A stretch of 10,957 nt of DNA from Saccoglossus kowalevskii (lineage: Eukaryota > Hemichordata > Enteropneusta > Harrimaniidae): NCBI RefSeq assembly GCF_000003605.2, contig NW_003141309.1, positions 153,159-164,115 of the forward strand, read 5' to 3'. The position numbers and the translations under genes were made by a program. Positions 1 to 7,868 of the stretch are shown here, in pieces (the stretch's first letter is position 1; each line of letters begins with the position of its first letter). Under the pieces are notes generated by a model, which saw nothing but the letters and a program-made list of their open reading frames with translations, had not been told where the DNA came from and ran no database searches.

Positions 1-1092
1 CCTGTTTATTTTACAGATTAGTCATTTGCATATAAATCTGTCAGACACAAGGTCACACAGCCACTGAAAAAAAATCATTGATTTTGGTGTTTTCATCTGC
101 CGATTTTATCCAATTATAGCTATCCCATTCCTTTATTTTTTGGTTTCCAATAGCCTTACACATTTGGATGCCCCTACACATGTTAAAACTGACCTTGATG
201 GAAAAACAAATTGATTGTGCCGATAAACAAGCTTGAAAATCTTTGCTGTTACTTCATGGACGTTTTCTAGGAGTTTATGTTTTTCAAAATACAAGGTCTT
301 TAACAAAAAATAACGCATACTTATTGTCGTCGGATTAACACAAAAATTTCAAAGATTTAAGGTGACAGTGAGAGGAACTTGAATGTGTCCAGACAAACTA
401 TTTCATCGATTATTTACCAACGAGTTGTGGTTTGAGTTGGAGGCAATGCGACTAAAACAGAAATTAACTAGGAAAAGTGAAAAAAATAATTCTTATCGCC
501 AGCATAAATGCGTAATTATTTTTTTTTACAGAAAAAGTAATTTTTTTCACCTTTGATTGAGTAACGTGTTGTAGAATGCAGATACGGATTGTCGAGAAAC
601 TTACACTTGCGCGACTTTTGGCCACGATTTTGTCGTGGCAAGTCGAACTGGGAGGCTCCCGCACTGTGCACGACTAATTCACGAATAGTTCACGAATGCG
701 TGCCCATCATCGTCCACATTGACATTAATATTTTATCATTCATTGACAGTCCTTTATTGACAACTACCTGGTTACCAACATTTTTATAATTCTTGCTTTA
801 CTTCACAAACACCATTCCATAATAATATCCCATATTTTAGGGTCCCTAAAACGTTCTAATAAGAGTTCCATCTTATCTCACGACGCCGTGGGCCCAGAAC
901 TAGTTTCTGTGGACACATTCAACAATGGGTAGGTGAAAAGTCAAAACTGTGTTTAGTTTTCACACCTGCATACACCCGTGACCATCATATATATTAACAA
1001 CCTTCCTTCTCCCAATCAAAATTAATGTAATGATTTACAGATTTATTGTGTTATCTTTGGAAATCCCAAACTTCAGTGAAATAAATTCGTAA
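1..1092. other. AT-rich non-coding stretch, no gene seen
   Basis: I see no supportable gene here. Open frames are short (about 60 residues), overlap on opposite strands and have no recognisable motif. The stretch holds homopolymer T and A runs (around 481-547). It also has an 11-bp inverted repeat, GTGAAAAAAAT at 477-487 and its complement at 540-550, which is low complexity and may be chance. Around 530-535 a T-run followed by ACAG looks like a splice acceptor, but no open frame with a matching donor follows it. Confidence 0.5.
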
Positions 1093-1203
1093 TGCCGTTT
1101 CCGGTGGTACGATGTCCTTAAATGCAATTTATTGGTGTTCGAATATGAGGTGGGGAGCCTAAAAGATTGCCAGGTTTACTCAGCCTTTTATCGAAGCCGA
1201 ACT

Positions 1204-1440
1204 ATGGTTGTTAACGATTTGTACAATCGCCGCCGACGAACAAATCGAGGGGTGGTAATTCAGTCATTAACTCATAGACCTAAAAATAAATTTGTAGCAT
1301 TTGTCTTTGATGAATACCGCAGTTGCCTGTCCCGGTATTTCAAAGTCTATGCATCAACTGTTTTTGCAAAAAAATACGAAGACGATAGAGGGCGTGATTT
1401 CGACCCGATGCGGCCAGGGCCATGTCAGGGTCACGTCTAA
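1204..1440 (+). CDS. Doubtful ORF, 78 residues, unrecognised
   Basis: The frame is open from 1093 to a TAA at 1438-1440, 348 bases and the longest open stretch in the window. The first in-frame ATG is at 1204, which leaves 78 residues. The predicted product has a basic run (NRRRRTNR) near its start and an acidic then Pro/Gly-rich end (KKYEDDRGRDFD). I do not recognise a family. The 3' part enters a CpG-dense patch. It could be an exon, a decayed transposon fragment or chance: an open run of this length is not surprising once in 11 kb read in six frames. No convincing splice donor was found in frame, and no promoter was assigned. Confidence 0.15.
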   Translation: MVVNDLYNRRRRTNRGVVIQSLTHRPKNKFVAFVFDEYRSCLSRYFKVYASTVFAKKYEDDRGRDFDPMRPGPCQGHV

Positions 1441-1554
1441 TCGGAGCCCAATCCCGAGACAGCTCGAGTCAAACGTTGGGTTCCGATAAAATGCTGTCGT
1501 GTAAGCGAGGCAATAGTTGCGTTCGCGCACAGCTCCTTAGCACGGGACATAAAC
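1383..1554. other. CpG-dense patch
   Basis: I count 17 CpG dinucleotides in about 172 bases, far denser than the AT-rich sequence on both sides. It includes CTCGAG, GTTCGCGC and several CCGA steps. A local CpG peak may mark an unmethylated regulatory element, a recently inserted repeat or old coding sequence. It lies just left of the CCATGG hairpin cluster and overlaps the end of the long open frame. The count is direct; any function is inferred. Confidence 0.45.
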
Positions 1555-1572
1555 CTTAGAAATAGTTCTCTT

Positions 1573-1673
1573 GGCTAGACCATGGAGGTAAAAAATGGCT
1601 CAATGGCTCTGTTAGTACTTTCCATGGCTAGACCATGGAGGTATAATATCTGTTTATACCTCCATGGCTAGAC
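1573..1673. repeat. Clustered CCATGG inverted/direct repeats (hairpin)
   Basis: The 18-mer GGCTAGACCATGGAGGTA occurs at 1573-1590 and again at 1626-1643. A near-complementary copy, TACCTCCATGGCTAGAC, follows at 1657-1673. The strongest hairpin has 14-base perfect arms, CCATGGAGGTATAA at 1633-1646 and its complement at 1654-1667, around a 7-base loop. A second, shorter pairing is TCCATGG (1621-1627) with CCATGGA (1633-1639). Such compact nested inverted repeats suit the end of a non-autonomous DNA transposon (MITE-like) or a dispersed foldback repeat. No transposase is nearby. Confidence 0.7.
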
Positions 1674-1699
1674 TAAGTCCTAGTTTGTTTGATTACAAG

Positions 1700-1900
1700 A
1701 TTACAGTTTATTTATTGACACATGACTGACTTTGGAAAGTACAGCAGTAAGAACAAAAAAAGTACAAGATAGTAAAAAATAATTAACAGTTCAAGATAAA
1801 AAGTGGACACAAATTACAAAGTTATATTAAATTACAAAATTCATCGACAATCAAACATACAAAAATACATAATATTATATCTATAATTAAACTCCCACCA
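1700..1900 (-). other. Possible minus-strand 3' end (polyadenylation-like)
   Basis: Two overlapping TTTATT hexamers (1707-1712 and 1711-1716) read as AATAAA on the minus strand. The sequence to their right, up to about 1900, is A-rich on the plus strand, hence U-rich in a minus-strand transcript, as is common in 3' untranslated regions. No minus-strand coding exon was identified upstream in transcript terms (higher coordinates), and a clear GU-rich element beyond the possible cleavage site is missing. In sequence this AT-rich the hexamers may be chance. Confidence 0.15.
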
Positions 1901-1933
1901 TGTGTGTTCCGCAAAGACTCATAGAAATAAACC

Positions 1934-1961
1934 ATAGACCCTCCAGTACTGGAGGGTCTAT
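1934..1961. repeat. Perfect 28-bp palindrome
   Basis: The half-site ATAGACCCTCCAGT is followed immediately by its exact reverse complement, so all 28 bases pair with no spacer; the symmetry breaks just outside. A zero-loop palindrome this long is very unlikely by chance. The arm GGAGGGTCTAT closely matches the arm of the imperfect palindrome at 3540-3561 (AGAGGGTCTATGG), so the two appear to be members of one repeat family. It could be a foldback repeat end, a site for a dimeric DNA-binding protein, or a cruciform-forming element. Confidence 0.85.
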
Positions 1962-2149
1962 AAATAAACTGACTATGGACTGACAAGTTATTTATTCACT
2001 TTCTCGGTTGTTTATAATTTGGACTAGACATTGTAAGATGGAATTTAATATAAACAAGAAACATAATATTTGTGACTGCCGTGTGCAAAGTACACAATGG
2101 AAGTCTGCAGTTACGTAGTGCGTCTGTTAGTGTGTGTTATGTACTACTG

Positions 2150-2690
2150 CTGTTTCAAGATCCCCTCATTGGATTTTGATGAAACCTGGTACATAGATGC
2201 TGTGGAATAATGTACAGATTTGATTTGTTTTGAGTAAAAAACCATGCATATCAATTACCTAATTTGCATAATAATTAATCAATTTTCGGCTTTTCCATTT
2301 ATATCTCAAGTACTAGTAATCACATTTCACCGAAACTTAATACATAGATGTCATAGGACAGACCTGATTGGTTTTAGGATAATAATATTTGCATATTAAT
2401 TACCTAATTTGCATAATTAACTAATTTTTAGCTTTTCCGTCAGTATCTCAAGTACATGTCATTTTATTTCAATGAATCTTGGTACATATATACTCTGAAA
2501 CAATGCGATGATCTAATTAGTTTGATTAATGTTTGATTTGATTAATCTAATAATTGATCCATGTGCATAATAATCCATTTGGTTTATTGAAGTAATCCAC
2601 AGATATGATTATCTTACTATGTTGGAAAACATACATATTGATTATCGAACTATGATTAGTCCATTTCTGATATCTCAAAAAATCAGATTA
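2150..2690. repeat. AT-rich tandem repeat, ~151-bp period, ~3 units
   Basis: Landmarks recur in order. TCAAG occurs at 2155, 2306 and 2458, with spacings of 151 and 152. GCATAT plus TNAATTACCTAATTTGCATAA begins at 2246 and 2391. A GAAACYTRRTACATAGATG-like block follows each TCAAG. The third unit is diverged and longer, and a CCATTT...TATCTCAA landmark near 2661-2677 suggests a fourth boundary after an insertion. This looks like a short satellite or the internally repeated core of a dispersed element of the kind common in marine invertebrates. It has no coding capacity. Outer borders are approximate. Confidence 0.7.
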
Positions 2691-3468
2691 AATTGAATTT
2701 ATCACAGAGGTGCTCTGCAATTAATTAGACGGAAAACCACAGACATAAAATCAAATGTATTTACTGTAAGCATTAAATGTAGATAGCAGACAAATATTAG
2801 TTGCCAAGCTTCTTGTTTCGAACGAGCCAACAATTTACCTTACTTCGTCCGACATAATCTCGCGCGTACTAGAAAAAAACGCGAATGGTCTATTCGAAAA
2901 CGACAAAAGATAGAAATAACATTCAAGGGATTTTACTTATTGTCACTGTGCAAAATAAAGCAGGTAGGTCGTACATTGCTGACTTTTTAACTTAAAATAC
3001 TCTTCAATGTATGTTTGTAAGAATATTATATATATTAAAGCCCCACATCGCTCCGCTTTGTGATCAACCGATTCGCCAACATTTCGTCTAGTGCGAATCA
3101 AGTGTGGCAACCAAGTCATGTTCGGTGGATGACACAAAATGGTACTTGCTTCCAACACCATGGTCGAGCGTTTAGTGGTCAGCGGGTGAAACTAAACGAT
3201 AAGCGCTGCCAACATCGATTAATCTTCCAGGTTTTCAAACAATGTTGTCAATAGTTACGTATTTCCCAATGCGACACAGTCACGCATCCGTTATTTGAAC
3301 CATAAACCACAAAATGAGAAAGACCAATATTTGTACTGAAATTTATAAATATTCACAAAGATGGAGAGAATGTCATTGTTGCACTGAGAATATTTAGACA
3401 GGGACATTTAAAGTGATTGAAAACATATTCTTACACCTTCTATATTAAAATGACCGTTATCCGACATA
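2691..3468. other. Non-coding stretch, no gene seen
   Basis: Nothing here can be supported as a gene. Between about 3050 and 3260 the base composition is more even and short frames are open on both strands (minus 2943-3161, plus 3060-3254). They overlap each other, show no motif, and the plus frame lacks good splice sites. This segment could be a degraded repeat. Confidence 0.4.
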
Positions 3469-3499
3469 AGACGTCATCTGTGACGACTGCGCATGCGCC
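3469..3499. promoter_or_regulatory. CRE-like site plus NRF1-like palindrome
   Basis: AGACGTCA (3469-3476) matches seven of the eight bases of the palindromic CRE/ATF site TGACGTCA. TGCGCATGCGCC (3488-3499) matches the NRF1 consensus YGCGCAYGCGCR except at its last base. A second TGACG half-site lies between them at 3481-3485. NRF1 and CRE/ATF sites are typical of animal housekeeping promoters, often close together. No TATA box is evident just downstream and no adjacent exon was identified. It may be an upstream promoter for a non-coding leader exon of the gene at 5099, a promoter for a transcript not recognised here, or part of a repeat. Confidence 0.35.
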
Positions 3500-3539
3500 C
3501 GGCGTTCAGTTTATTTTCGTGTGTAGAGTTACAACATAT

Positions 3540-3561
3540 ACCCTCTAACAGGTTAGAGGGT
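3540..3561. repeat. 22-bp imperfect palindrome, related to 1934-1961
   Basis: ACCCTCTAAC and GTTAGAGGGT are 10-base perfect arms around a central AG. The outer part AGAGGGTCTATGG resembles GGAGGGTCTATAA at the palindrome near 1950. The centres differ while the outer arms are kept, which suggests a repeat family with a conserved arm and a variable core. It sits about 40 bases right of the NRF1-like site. Confidence 0.7.
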
Positions 3562-4786
3562 CTATGGTTACACGTTCGAACTCAGACTAATTAGAACTAA
3601 GGTTTCAGTGAACTAATTAACATACTAGCTCAAACGAGGATGTATATAAAATTAAACCCGCTGTGAATTCCGCGAAGGTTTTTTTTTTTTAATTTTCCTA
3701 ATATTCACTGCACCGATTCGCACTACTTAACGCTGTCCACAGCAGGGAATTCCCCGCGCACACTCGACAGGGAGTGTTTTATAGCTAGTACATGATTTAT
3801 AGCCTGGTCAATATCCAGGGTGTCATTTCGTAAAAATATCCAAGTACATCAACCTACAACGCAACATATTACAACAACTTACGTGATACTCCACACGACA
3901 CAGCGTCAAAGTCAATTCGAAGCAACGAACAAAATTGAATGATCTTGATTGGTTACTCAAACATAACGCATAACAGCTGGACCAATCAGATAGCTTGTTT
4001 GTTGACAATTTGTTTCGACGTGTCAAATTCTTCCTTGTATAAATGCTTCGACTCAACTTCAATATCATACCCATACTATTACCATCAGCAAAGACGTGGA
4101 TACTTAGAGTTTCTGGCGTGACTTGTCCATGTTGCCCGGCACAGCGGAAACATAATTCCGTCTCCGGGGAACAGTACCGTTTTGGGACAAATCTCGATAA
4201 AATCTCAATGTAATGATAACTTTATGGACATTATTTATTTAATATTCATGTACCAGGTTTCGCACGGGAATCAAGTTGTGCGGTAATTTTATGCACTGCA
4301 AATCCGCATCCCGAGGGAAAATATACAACTATATCGTGTATATTGCATCATAGACAGTATAGTAGGATAGCATAATGGTGTTCGTGTGTTTGCTTTTGTC
4401 GGCCCGGTGATTAACCCCGCCCACTTTTATCAGTTGAGATTTTTCAGATGATAGCTATGATTTAAGCAATATTTGCAAACATTATGTACATTATATGTTT
4501 TTGTAAATATATTGAATCAATTTAGAACTGTTTAAACTGTTGTTGTTTTCAGTTTGTAGTAAAATTTTAGATAACAGAGCTTAGTTACGCCACAGCCGTG
4601 TACATACCGGCAAATGCGGGGGATACCAACAACCTACAAGTTAGGGTGCTAAAACAACCACGTACGCAGGGCTACTTGGCGGTGTTTATCCAGTTTCTGT
4701 ATCTCATACATATATAAGTGCTGGGAATTCCAGAAAAAAGACAATAGTGTTTCTGTCTGCGTGGGTTCGTTATTGCCCTGCGCACC
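3562..4786. other. Upstream non-coding region, no gene seen
   Basis: No coding sequence is supported. Small opposing frames overlap at 3823-4121 and have no recognisable content. The stretch presumably holds upstream regulatory DNA for the promoter at about 4787, but I cannot assign specific sites. Confidence 0.4.
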
Positions 4787-4822
4787 TATATAAAGAGCCA
4801 AATCTTCCCCATCGCCCACACT
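4787..4822 (+). promoter_or_regulatory. Core promoter: TATA box and initiator
   Basis: TATATAAAG begins at 4787. CCACACT at 4816-4822 fits the initiator consensus YYANWYY with its A at 4818, 31 bases after the first T of the TATA box. That is the standard spacing for RNA polymerase II, so transcription is predicted to start near 4818, about 280 bases before the ATG at 5099. I saw no clear downstream promoter element at the expected +28 position. Elements of this kind occur by chance in AT-rich DNA, but the spacing and the position ahead of a coding exon raise the likelihood. Confidence 0.55.
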
Positions 4823-4824
4823 CA

Positions 4825-4875
4825 ATGCTTACTGCGCCGCTACACACACTGGCGCTCTACTTAGACAGTCTATAA
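4825..4875 (+). other. Upstream ORF in the predicted leader (16 residues)
   Basis: If transcription starts near 4818, the first ATG in the leader is at 4825, only about 7 bases in. It opens a 16-codon frame ending in TAA at 4873. A second upstream ATG at 4939 is followed at once by TAA, a minimal start-stop element. The first is so close to the predicted cap that scanning ribosomes may skip it. Both disappear if the leader is spliced or transcription starts elsewhere. Confidence 0.25.
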
Positions 4876-5045
4876 ACTAAAGGCGGATCCACAAATACTC
4901 GGTACGTTCTTGCGGATAACTTTATAGTTGGCTCATTAATGTAAACCATCTGTTGCGTGTTGAAAGTGGAACACTCTGCCAACTCATCGAACACTTGCTT
5001 GTTTTTGATCGTGACACAATTCCCCCCAAAATATTCTAAAGCCAT
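4857..5045 (-). CDS. Doubtful minus-strand ORF, 62 residues, unrecognised
   Basis: A minus-strand ATG at 5043-5045 opens 62 codons ending in TAG. The translation starts MALEYFGGNC and has a balanced, globular-looking composition with few low-complexity runs. It overlaps the predicted plus-strand leader and starts 53 bases from the plus-strand ATG, head to head. It could be a small divergent gene or first exon sharing a promoter region, a fragment of a mobile element, or chance. No family is recognised, and no TATA element or clear splice donor was found for it. Confidence 0.2.
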   Translation of the reverse strand: MALEYFGGNCVTIKNKQVFDELAECSTFNTQQMVYINEPTIKLSARTYRVFVDPPLVYRLSK

Positions 5046-5070
5046 TTTTGTTCTTTAAGTTGTAATTAAT

Positions 5071-5091
5071 TGTCATTTTCACTCTTATTAG
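5071..5091 (+). promoter_or_regulatory. Possible 3' splice site in the leader
   Basis: A pyrimidine-rich run (TCATTTTCACTCTTATTAG) ends in AG at 5090-5091, eight bases before the ATG at 5099. A leader intron ending here is plausible. Candidate donors are weak (GTACGT near 4900 and GTAAAC near 4941), or the partner may be an exon further upstream. Splicing from near 4900 would remove the 4939 upstream ATG. Confidence 0.35.
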
Positions 5092-5098
5092 GCGTACT

Positions 5099-5272
5099 AT
5101 GGTGCGTTATAAAGTGGACGATTTCGAAGAGGATGCGATGGGCGAGTCCTTTCACCAGGGTACGATCTTGTCTGACTTGAACCCGTTTCGAATCGACAGC
5201 ACCGGGGACCTCGAATTTGTAGCTGGTTTGGACGAAGAAAAGGCGCTTGGAAATGCGGAACCGATAATTCAG
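5099..5272 (+). CDS. Coding exon 1 of a SAM-like protein gene
   Basis: This segment encodes residues 1-58. The ATG has A at -3 and G at +4, a strong Kozak context, and an in-frame TAA at 5063-5065 makes it the first possible start. The frame ends at CAG|GTTTGT, an acceptable donor, in phase 0. Read-through would add only 18 intron codons. The product begins MVRYKVDDFEEDAMGE, is acidic (a DDFEED cluster at 7-12 and DEEK near 45-48) and has no signal peptide or membrane segment, which suggests a cytoplasmic or nuclear protein with a disordered N-terminus. I do not recognise this part. GC is higher than in the flanking introns, as expected for coding DNA. It joins 8507 across a 3.2-kb intron. 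Confidence 0.65.
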
Positions 5273-5821
5273 GTTTGTATTTTGTACAATTTAATTACGT
5301 TGGAGTGGTGTACTATAGAACCACTGTAATGTAATTGCGTGACAACTTAATAGACATCTGTGTTGATTTTGCGTATTACTAAAATACACAAATTAACCCA
5401 TTCACCCAGAAAAATGATACTTCTTCAACGTGTACTTTGGGACGTCGCGGTTTTGAATAAGATATTTGGTTTACTAAAAGTGAGGTGCTATACAAATATA
5501 AATGGGCGTGCCGTACATACGTACTAACATAACAAGGGTCTACCGTACGAGACGAATTACCCAATGTGAGCCACATTTTAGAAAACTCCAAATTTGATCT
5601 TCAACACACAAAAAAAAAGATTTGTGGCCGTTTTTTCGTTTGACGTTTTTACTTCGGGCGACGACGATTTTCTTCCAAATACGGCGTGCCAAATAACTGT
5701 TATTACTATTTGATTGATCATAGCTTCTTCTCGAGTTTGTAGTATTTTGTTTTTTTGAAAACCAAAACTTCCCTCACTCCAGGGACGTACGAACACTCCT
5801 GAATGGTTTCACATCCACATT

Positions 5822-5837
5822 AAAAAAAAAAAAAAAA
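5822..5837. repeat. A16 homopolymer
   Basis: Sixteen consecutive A residues. It could be the tail of a retroposed copy inserted on the plus strand. I found no AATAAA signal a short distance upstream, no clear target-site duplication and no recognisable SINE or tRNA-like head, so a simple slippage tract is as likely. Confidence 0.8.
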
Positions 5838-6630
5838 TACTGAGCAATTCGTGACCACCTCCTATAAAATAAAGTTGATATATTCTTCACATTTCGTTTT
5901 TAATTATGTATTGCAATGTTTTCTGGGTTTAGCAACATCAAGCTTATACAATTCAGCATATTTACCAATTTTGTGTGGAATCGCCAGAAGTTCCCGTTGA
6001 AATGTTCCTGGTCGATGCGAGTCCCACGCAACTTATACAACGCATGTCAAATATTTTGTTAATTATGATGTAGCATAGACCTAAGAAAGCAATGTGTCAA
6101 AGTCTACGATTATAGACGATATGCGCTTGAATCTCACCGGCTCAAAATACTACGTCACGGTCAGGTTGTTGCTGAGCGTGCTATCAATCAAGACCCACTT
6201 TGTTAGCCGCTTATGAAATGACTGAGAACACTCCCGTGGCTCAATCGTAAAAATTCATTTTTTTGTACAAATCATTCCATGGTACAGGGATGACGAAAAT
6301 AAAATAAAAAAGACTTGGGTCACGTTTCTCGGTTCAGAGAAAATCCATGGAGTTAAAAGAACTATGTTTTGTCATTTTACCATTTCTTGGGTTCAATGTA
6401 CACGTTCGCGTCTATTTACGAAATATGTTTGCAACGTCACAGTCTATGAGAGAAACCGCCGTTGAATTGCCTAATTATGCATATTATTTGACAGTTATGC
6501 GCACATGTAAAATAAATATAGAAATAGTATCCCATACATTTCCACTGTCAGGAGTTCAAAATACAAAGCAGCGGTAGCGTCGTCACGATATTGGCATTTT
6601 AAGAATTCTCTTTAATCACGTCAATTGCTC

Positions 6631-7430
6631 GTAATCAGTATGTCCATTTCGTAATCAGTATGTCCATTTGGTAATCAGTATGTTCATTTCGTAACCAGTA
6701 TGTCCATTTCGTAACCAGTATGTCCATTTGGTAATCAGTATGTTCATTTCGTAACCAGTATGTCCATTTCGTAACCAGTATGTTCATTTCGTAGTCAGTT
6801 TGTCCATTTCGTAGTCAGTATGTCCATTTGGTAATCAGTATGTTCATTTCGTAACCAGTATGTCCATTTCATAACCAGTATGTCCATTTCGTAGTCAGTA
6901 TGTTCTTTTCGTAATCAGTATGTCCATTTCGTAGTCAGTGTGTCCATTTCGTAGTCAGTATGTCCATTTCGTAATCAGTATGTTCATTTCGTAACCAGTA
7001 TGTCCATTTCGTAGTCAGTGTGTCCATTTCGTAGTCAGTATGTCCATTTCGTAATCAGTATGTTCGTTTCGTAACCAGTATGTTCGTTTCGTAATCAGTA
7101 TGTTCATTTCGTAACCAGTAAGTTCGTTTCGTAACCAGTTTGTTCATTTCGTAGTCAGTATGTTCGTTTCGTAACCAGTTTGTCTTTTTCATAATCAGTA
7201 TGTTCATTTCGTAATCAGCATGTTCGTTTCGTAACCAGTATGTTCATTTCGTAACCAGTATGTTCATTTCGTAACCAGTATGTTCATTTCGTAATCAGCA
7301 TGTTCGTTTCGTAACCAGTATGTTCATTTCGTAACCAGTATGTTCATTTCGTAATCAGTATGTTCATTTCGTAGTCAGAATGTCCATTTCGTAACCAGCA
7401 TTTTCATTTTGTAATCAGTATGTTCAGCTC
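6631..7430. repeat. Minisatellite: exactly 40 units of 20 bp
   Basis: The unit is close to GTAATCAGTATGTCCATTTC. Every unit from 6631 to 7430 is 20 bases long, with no insertion or deletion in 800 bases. Variation is concentrated at few positions: 4-5 (AT, AC or GT), 9-10, 14 (C/T), 16 (A/G) and 20 (C/G). Each unit has a stop (TAA or TAG) at positions 2-4. Because 20 is not a multiple of 3, all three plus frames are closed every 60 bases, so it is not coding. Blocks of 3-4 units are repeated nearly exactly. The array lies inside intron 1. The last two units (7391-7430) are diverged, and the 20 bases before 6631 may be a degraded unit. Confidence 0.97.
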
Positions 7431-7868
7431 TTTTTGACACAGTTATAGATAAGCCATTTTGTCATAATAGTTCCGTACGTTGCTTGGAGTCTCATACCGA
7501 ATAGGATGCAACGACCGCTGCCCTTTAATAGTTTGAACAGTGGTCATAAATGCTTTGGGTGATTTTTTAATTTGCAATCAAAATTCACATTCCTAGATAC
7601 TCCCCATTTTGAATATTATGATTTACAATGTATTGTTTAGGGGTAAAAGTCGTCAAAACCTTTTCACCACCGGTTCCATCTTTTCATCACAAATTCACAA
7701 AATAGTCACTTCAGAAGATTGGGACAAAAATAGCCAGCTTTTTGAGTAAAAATAGAAAATTCACTAAAATTTTGTCTGTTGGCTCCAAAATTAAGGTTCA
7801 TTTCAAGAAATATTGAAGAATATAAGGAAAGAAAGTGCAGAAAAATTGGGGTCAGAAAGACATGTAGC

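Noticed and set aside
477-550. Inverted repeat GTGAAAAAAAT / ATTTTTTTCAC as transposon ends
   Set aside because: The arms are mostly homopolymer, so the match is likely chance; no target-site duplication or second structure supports it.
2943-3254. Overlapping ORFs on both strands around 3060-3160
   Set aside because: Neither has a motif, a reliable start or splice sites; mutual overlap suggests both are chance.
3565-3580. GTTCGAACTC resembling a tRNA B box
   Set aside because: No A box or cloverleaf arms could be found at the right distance on either strand.
5379-5796. Two minus-strand ORFs in intron 1
   Set aside because: They are short, without recognisable domains, and have no promoter or splice signals that fit.
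6347-6577. Plus-strand ORF of 76 residues just before the minisatellite
   Set aside because: No splice sites fit the phases of the neighbouring exons, no motif is present, and the length is expected by chance.
6631-7430. CRISPR array
   Set aside because: The 20-bp units are directly adjacent with no unique spacers, and the surroundings are eukaryotic. It is a minisatellite.
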